Below, piece after piece: positions 14,603 to 16,825 of a stretch of DNA of 16,825 nt. This stretch comes from Competibacteraceae bacterium UBA2792 (GTDB taxonomy: Bacteria > Pseudomonadota > Gammaproteobacteria > Competibacterales > Competibacteraceae). Under the pieces are notes generated by a model, which searched no databases, was not told the origin of the DNA, and saw only the letters and a list, made by a program, of their open reading frames with translations. Numbering within the stretch: position 1 is the stretch's first letter; each line of letters starts with the position of its first letter. Location: the NCBI GenBank assembly GCA_002352125.1, contig DEHU01000056.1:1-16825 (forward strand). Direction: 5' to 3'. A program made the translations under genes and the position numbers.

Positions 14603-15994
14603 TCAATCAGCCCAAGAAATTAGGATATTGTTAGGTAGGCTGGTTTTTATCTCCAACTTGCCATCTCGAATAAGATTCGGCACATACTTGGTAAAATTTA
14701 CCTCAAAATCTTTCTCTGTCGCAAACTCGGTAGGCGTGAGGCCTATCCAGGCATTGCGTCCGGAACGCTTTGCAGCATATAGACAAGCATCGGCCACTTC
14801 CAGCACTCGGTCCCAGTTTAGCGCTTCTGGCCAGTTCGGCAGAAAAGGAAACACGGCGATGCCGATGGAACAGGTGAGGCGAAGCGGTTTCTCTATGCCG
14901 ATATCGAACTGGTGTGTTTCCACCGCTAGTCGAACTCGCTCAGCGAGAAGAGTATAGTCATCGCGACAAGCATTCCGGACGATCATCATAAATTCTTCAC
15001 CGCCCCAACGGATTATCCTATCAATATTGCGGAAAGAAGAAGACAGCAATTGACTCATTTGTACAAGCACTTGATCTCCGATGCTGTGACCATAGGTATC
15101 ATTTACGGATTTGAAATGATCCAAATCTATTATGATAAAAAATATATCTATATCGATAGTTTTCTTGGGTGGTTCCTGTTGGATATTTCGATAATTTCGG
15201 ATGGATTGAGCAACATCTTCTTGCACGGTAGCGTTGAGAAAGCGCCTGTTCCAAAGCCCCGTCAGCTCATCCGTCATACTGAGTTGGCTGAGTTGATCGA
15301 GAGCCGATTGTAATTTGATTGCAAGTGCTTCCTGTTTTGTTTTTTCCTCTAACAATAGCGAACTTAGTGCTTCATTGCGAAAGCTAATTATAAGCGAACG
15401 CAAACTGGCATCGTGCATCATCTTACCTGTCTGCGCAAGGACGACGGTAAAAAACAGACCAAGCAACCCAAGTATAATGTATACCAATCCTTCTTCTGAT
15501 AATAATCGGATCGATATCGGCACTACCGAAAGAGAGAGAAACGATATATAAGATGGTATCCAGATAAAATACATTGCTACCGCCGAAGCGCTTGTGGAAA
15601 TAATACATATCGACCAGACTAGCTGATGCGTCGCCGAATGGCTCGGCCAAAGAAAAACAGATGGTACAGCCCACATCAGACCAGACGCGATAGTACCGAA
15701 GACGTGCAGATTAGCCCAACGATAGATAGTGTGTCCCGATGGCGCTTTTCGTTGAAAAGCGAAGGTGAGAAAACCTCTCATAAAGATGAAAAGAAGTGAA
15801 ATACTTAGCCATAATAAAAGTTTCCATTGAGGAATAGCTTCCCAAAGAGCAACGCAAATTGAAATGCTGACGACAGAACCACCCATCAAACCAACCCAAG
15901 TTTGGTTATAAAGTTGTCGAATTTGAGCCTCTCGAACTTTTTGAGTGATTTCGGTATCTTCTATGGTTTCTAATCTTTTAGTTATTTTATTCAT
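14603..15994 (-). CDS. Membrane-bound GGDEF diguanylate cyclase
   Basis: The 463-residue protein makes cyclic di-GMP from two GTP at the inner membrane. About six hydrophobic helices lie at roughly 33-51, 58-80, 97-116, 124-144, 147-163 and 169-188, followed by a helical linker (200-240) and the GGDEF domain with SMTDELTGLWNRRFL (239-253) and DLDHFKSVNDTYGH (290-303). The active site is GGEEF (331-335), and the inhibitory I-site RxxD (RNID, 322-325) sits exactly five residues before it, so product inhibition should work. ATG 15994 is used; a TTG at 16003 would add 3 residues, and neither has a clear Shine-Dalgarno. The coding DNA is markedly AT-richer than the rest of the window, a sign of separate origin. 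The stop overlaps the possible upstream start of the DNA methyltransferase. Confidence 0.93.
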   Translation of the reverse strand: MNKITKRLETIEDTEITQKVREAQIRQLYNQTWVGLMGGSVVSISICVALWEAIPQWKLLLWLSISLLFIFMRGFLTFAFQRKAPSGHTIYRWANLHVFGTIASGLMWAVPSVFLWPSHSATHQLVWSICIISTSASAVAMYFIWIPSYISFLSLSVVPISIRLLSEEGLVYIILGLLGLFFTVVLAQTGKMMHDASLRSLIISFRNEALSSLLLEEKTKQEALAIKLQSALDQLSQLSMTDELTGLWNRRFLNATVQEDVAQSIRNYRNIQQEPPKKTIDIDIFFIIIDLDHFKSVNDTYGHSIGDQVLVQMSQLLSSSFRNIDRIIRWGGEEFMMIVRNACRDDYTLLAERVRLAVETHQFDIGIEKPLRLTCSIGIAVFPFLPNWPEALNWDRVLEVADACLYAAKRSGRNAWIGLTPTEFATEKDFEVNFTKYVPNLIRDGKLEIKTSLPNNILISWAD

Positions 15995-16012
15995 AAGTGC
16001 CAATATAAGTAA

Positions 16013-16038
16013 TTGGCCGAAAGTTCGGCCAGTTTTTT
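16013..16038. repeat. Perfect inverted repeat followed by T6 upstream of the GGDEF gene
   Basis: TGGCCGAA (16014-16021) and TTCGGCCA (16024-16031) are perfectly complementary around a 2-nt centre and are followed on the + strand by GTTTTTT. It looks like an intrinsic terminator in the + direction, where no gene lies to its left. On the - strand it sits 20 bp before the GGDEF start, so it could equally be a protein-binding palindrome or a leader hairpin. Confidence 0.5.
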
Positions 16039-16155
16039 AAACTTAACCATTTAAAATTGAGCATAAAATACCGGATAACTTAAGGCTAACTACTTAAAAA
16101 TCTCTATTCTGATTTTTGAAATGCCAGATTATGAATTCGCGTATTTCGGCCAGTT
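16024..16155. repeat. 11-nt direct repeat TTCGGCCAGTT, two copies
   Basis: Identical copies lie at 16024-16034 and 16145-16155, 121 bp apart. The first is the right arm of the inverted repeat at 16014-16031, the second stands alone. The spacing and identity suggest binding sites for a regulator or the remains of a mobile element end, but an 11-mer pair could be chance. Confidence 0.4.
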
Positions 16156-16487
16156 GTTAGCGTAAACAAACATTTTTGTCAGCCGACCACCTTGGCAGCC
16201 GAGAACGGCAAGACTTCACAACCTTAACCGGGAATGGCTTCGAAACGATGATCTCCCGCCAGAAGAGGCAATCGCTCCCTCTGCCAACCGGCAAGGTCCG
16301 GCCCGGTAGCAGTCCGCAGTGTTTTCGTTCGGCGACGACAGCAGACGCAGTACCGGTTTCTTTCGGGTGACCCAATGTAAGATTTACGCTTTCCGGCGCT
16401 TCGGTGCAAGCTTTCCGCAAGGTTAGAGCGAGGTTAAGCTAACTGCTTTGCAAGACGATTGCCACTTCGATACGAGCAAGAACAAAT

Positions 16488-16825
16488 ATGAATCCACTGG
16501 TTGGTTTGATCATGGGCTCCACCTCCGACTGGAGCACGCTGGAACATGCGGCAAACACGCTGGAGGCGCTGGGCGTGCACCACGAAGTCCGGGTGGTGTC
16601 GGCCCACCGCACCCCCGATCTGCTGTTCGAGTACGCCGCGACCGCCGAGGCGCGCGGGTTGGAAGCGATCATCGCCGGGGCCGGCGGTGCGGCGCACCTG
16701 CCGGGCATGGTGGCCGCCAAAACCGTGTTGCCGGTATTGGGCGTTCCGGTGCAGTCGCAGGCGCTCAACGGCTTGGACTCGCTGCTCTCCATCGTTCAGA
16801 TGCCGGGCGGCATTCCGGTCGGCAC
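16488..16825 (+). CDS. purE: N5-carboxyaminoimidazole ribonucleotide mutase (3' partial)
   Basis: The first 112 codons are present; the gene runs off the window. PurE (class I) converts N5-CAIR to CAIR in de novo purine synthesis. Visible motifs are the phosphate-binding GSTSDW (10-15), SAHRTPD containing the catalytic His, [12 protein letters not shown], and the highly conserved [18 protein letters not shown] followed by IPVGT. The ATG at 16488 gives the usual short N-terminus ([15 protein letters not shown]). The Shine-Dalgarno is weak (AAGAA some 8 nt upstream). purK usually follows purE and may lie just outside. It is a core gene and marks the end of the accessory block. Confidence 0.97.
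   Translation, partial: MNPLVGLIMGSTSDWSTLEHAANTLEALGVHHEVRVVSAHRTPDLLFEYAATAEARGLEAIIAGAGGAAHLPGMVAAKTVLPVLGVPVQSQALNGLDSLLSIVQMPGGIPVG

Larger units (their letters stand above)
15995..16487. other. Intergenic region between divergent GGDEF gene and purE
   Basis: About 490 bp without a convincing gene. The half next to the GGDEF gene (15995-16160) is AT-rich and holds an inverted repeat and an 11-nt direct repeat described separately; it probably carries the promoter of the - strand genes, though no clean -35/-10 pair could be chosen. The half next to purE (16160-16487) is more GC-rich and should carry the purE promoter. An 87-codon open frame on the - strand (16157-16420) has no recognisable domain and is not called. 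A short UUCG-type hairpin (GCGC-TTCG-GTGC) is visible near 16395-16406. Confidence 0.5.

Noticed and set aside
16157-16420. 87-codon open frame on the - strand between the GGDEF gene and purE
   Set aside because: No domain, signal peptide or family pattern is recognisable, no good ribosome-binding site precedes it, and it lies where the purE promoter should be. It was left as non-coding, though a small orphan gene cannot be excluded.
16429-16450. Integron attC-like GTTAG/CTAAC motifs near purE and at 16083-16160
   Set aside because: The GTTRRRY and RYYYAAC consensus cores are not met and no integrase or cassette structure is present.

Overview
The window looks like chromosomal DNA of a GC-rich gammaproteobacterium. 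The evidence is the aas and prfC homologues, a proteobacterial purE, an aryl-polyene-type lipid operon with a LolA-like protein and an RND/MMPL exporter, and degenerate copies of the 'CTCACCCCCAACCCCTCTCCC' type of dispersed palindrome seen in several environmental gammaproteobacteria. A Competibacter-like lineage is possible but is only a guess. No rRNA, tRNA, CRISPR array, insertion sequence or integrase gene was found.

Region 1 (1-6614, + strand) is the downstream part of a compact operon. Its genes are a LolA-related protein (cut by the window edge), a 12-TM MMPL exporter, a beta-ketoacyl-ACP synthase with an intact Cys-His-His triad, a ketosynthase-like partner lacking the active-site Cys (chain-length-factor type), a FabG-like ketoreductase, a DPM1/DGPS-type GT2 glycosyltransferase and a small lipoprotein. 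Junctions are ATGA/GTGA overlaps or gaps of 3-9 bp. Together these could make, glycosylate and export an aryl-polyene or related polyketide lipid to the outer membrane. The acyl carrier proteins, dehydratases, ligase and phosphopantetheinyl transferase would have to lie upstream of the window.

Region 2 (6622-10443, - strand) holds prfC (peptide chain release factor 3) followed 3 bp later by aas (fused acyltransferase and acyl-ACP synthetase), convergent with Region 1. The aas reading frame contains a stretch encoded by a dispersed palindromic repeat. A more degenerate, similar sequence sits in the chain-length-factor gene.

Region 3 (10574-15994, - strand) is an accessory block between prfC and purE, visibly lower in GC for much of its length. 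In transcription order it holds a membrane-bound GGDEF diguanylate cyclase, a DNA cytosine-5 methyltransferase, a PD-(D/E)XK-like putative restriction endonuclease, an endonuclease III-family DNA glycosylase and a class I SAM methyltransferase. The middle three are coupled by an 8-nt overlap and a 2-nt gap. A C5 methyltransferase, a nuclease and an Nth-type glycosylase in one operon suggests a restriction-modification system that carries its own repair enzyme for deaminated methylcytosine, analogous to Vsr or to Mig of Methanothermobacter. This is the most interesting part of the window.

Region 4 (15995-16825) is a ~490 bp non-coding stretch with an inverted repeat and an 11-nt direct repeat, followed by the start of purE on the + strand, cut by the window end.
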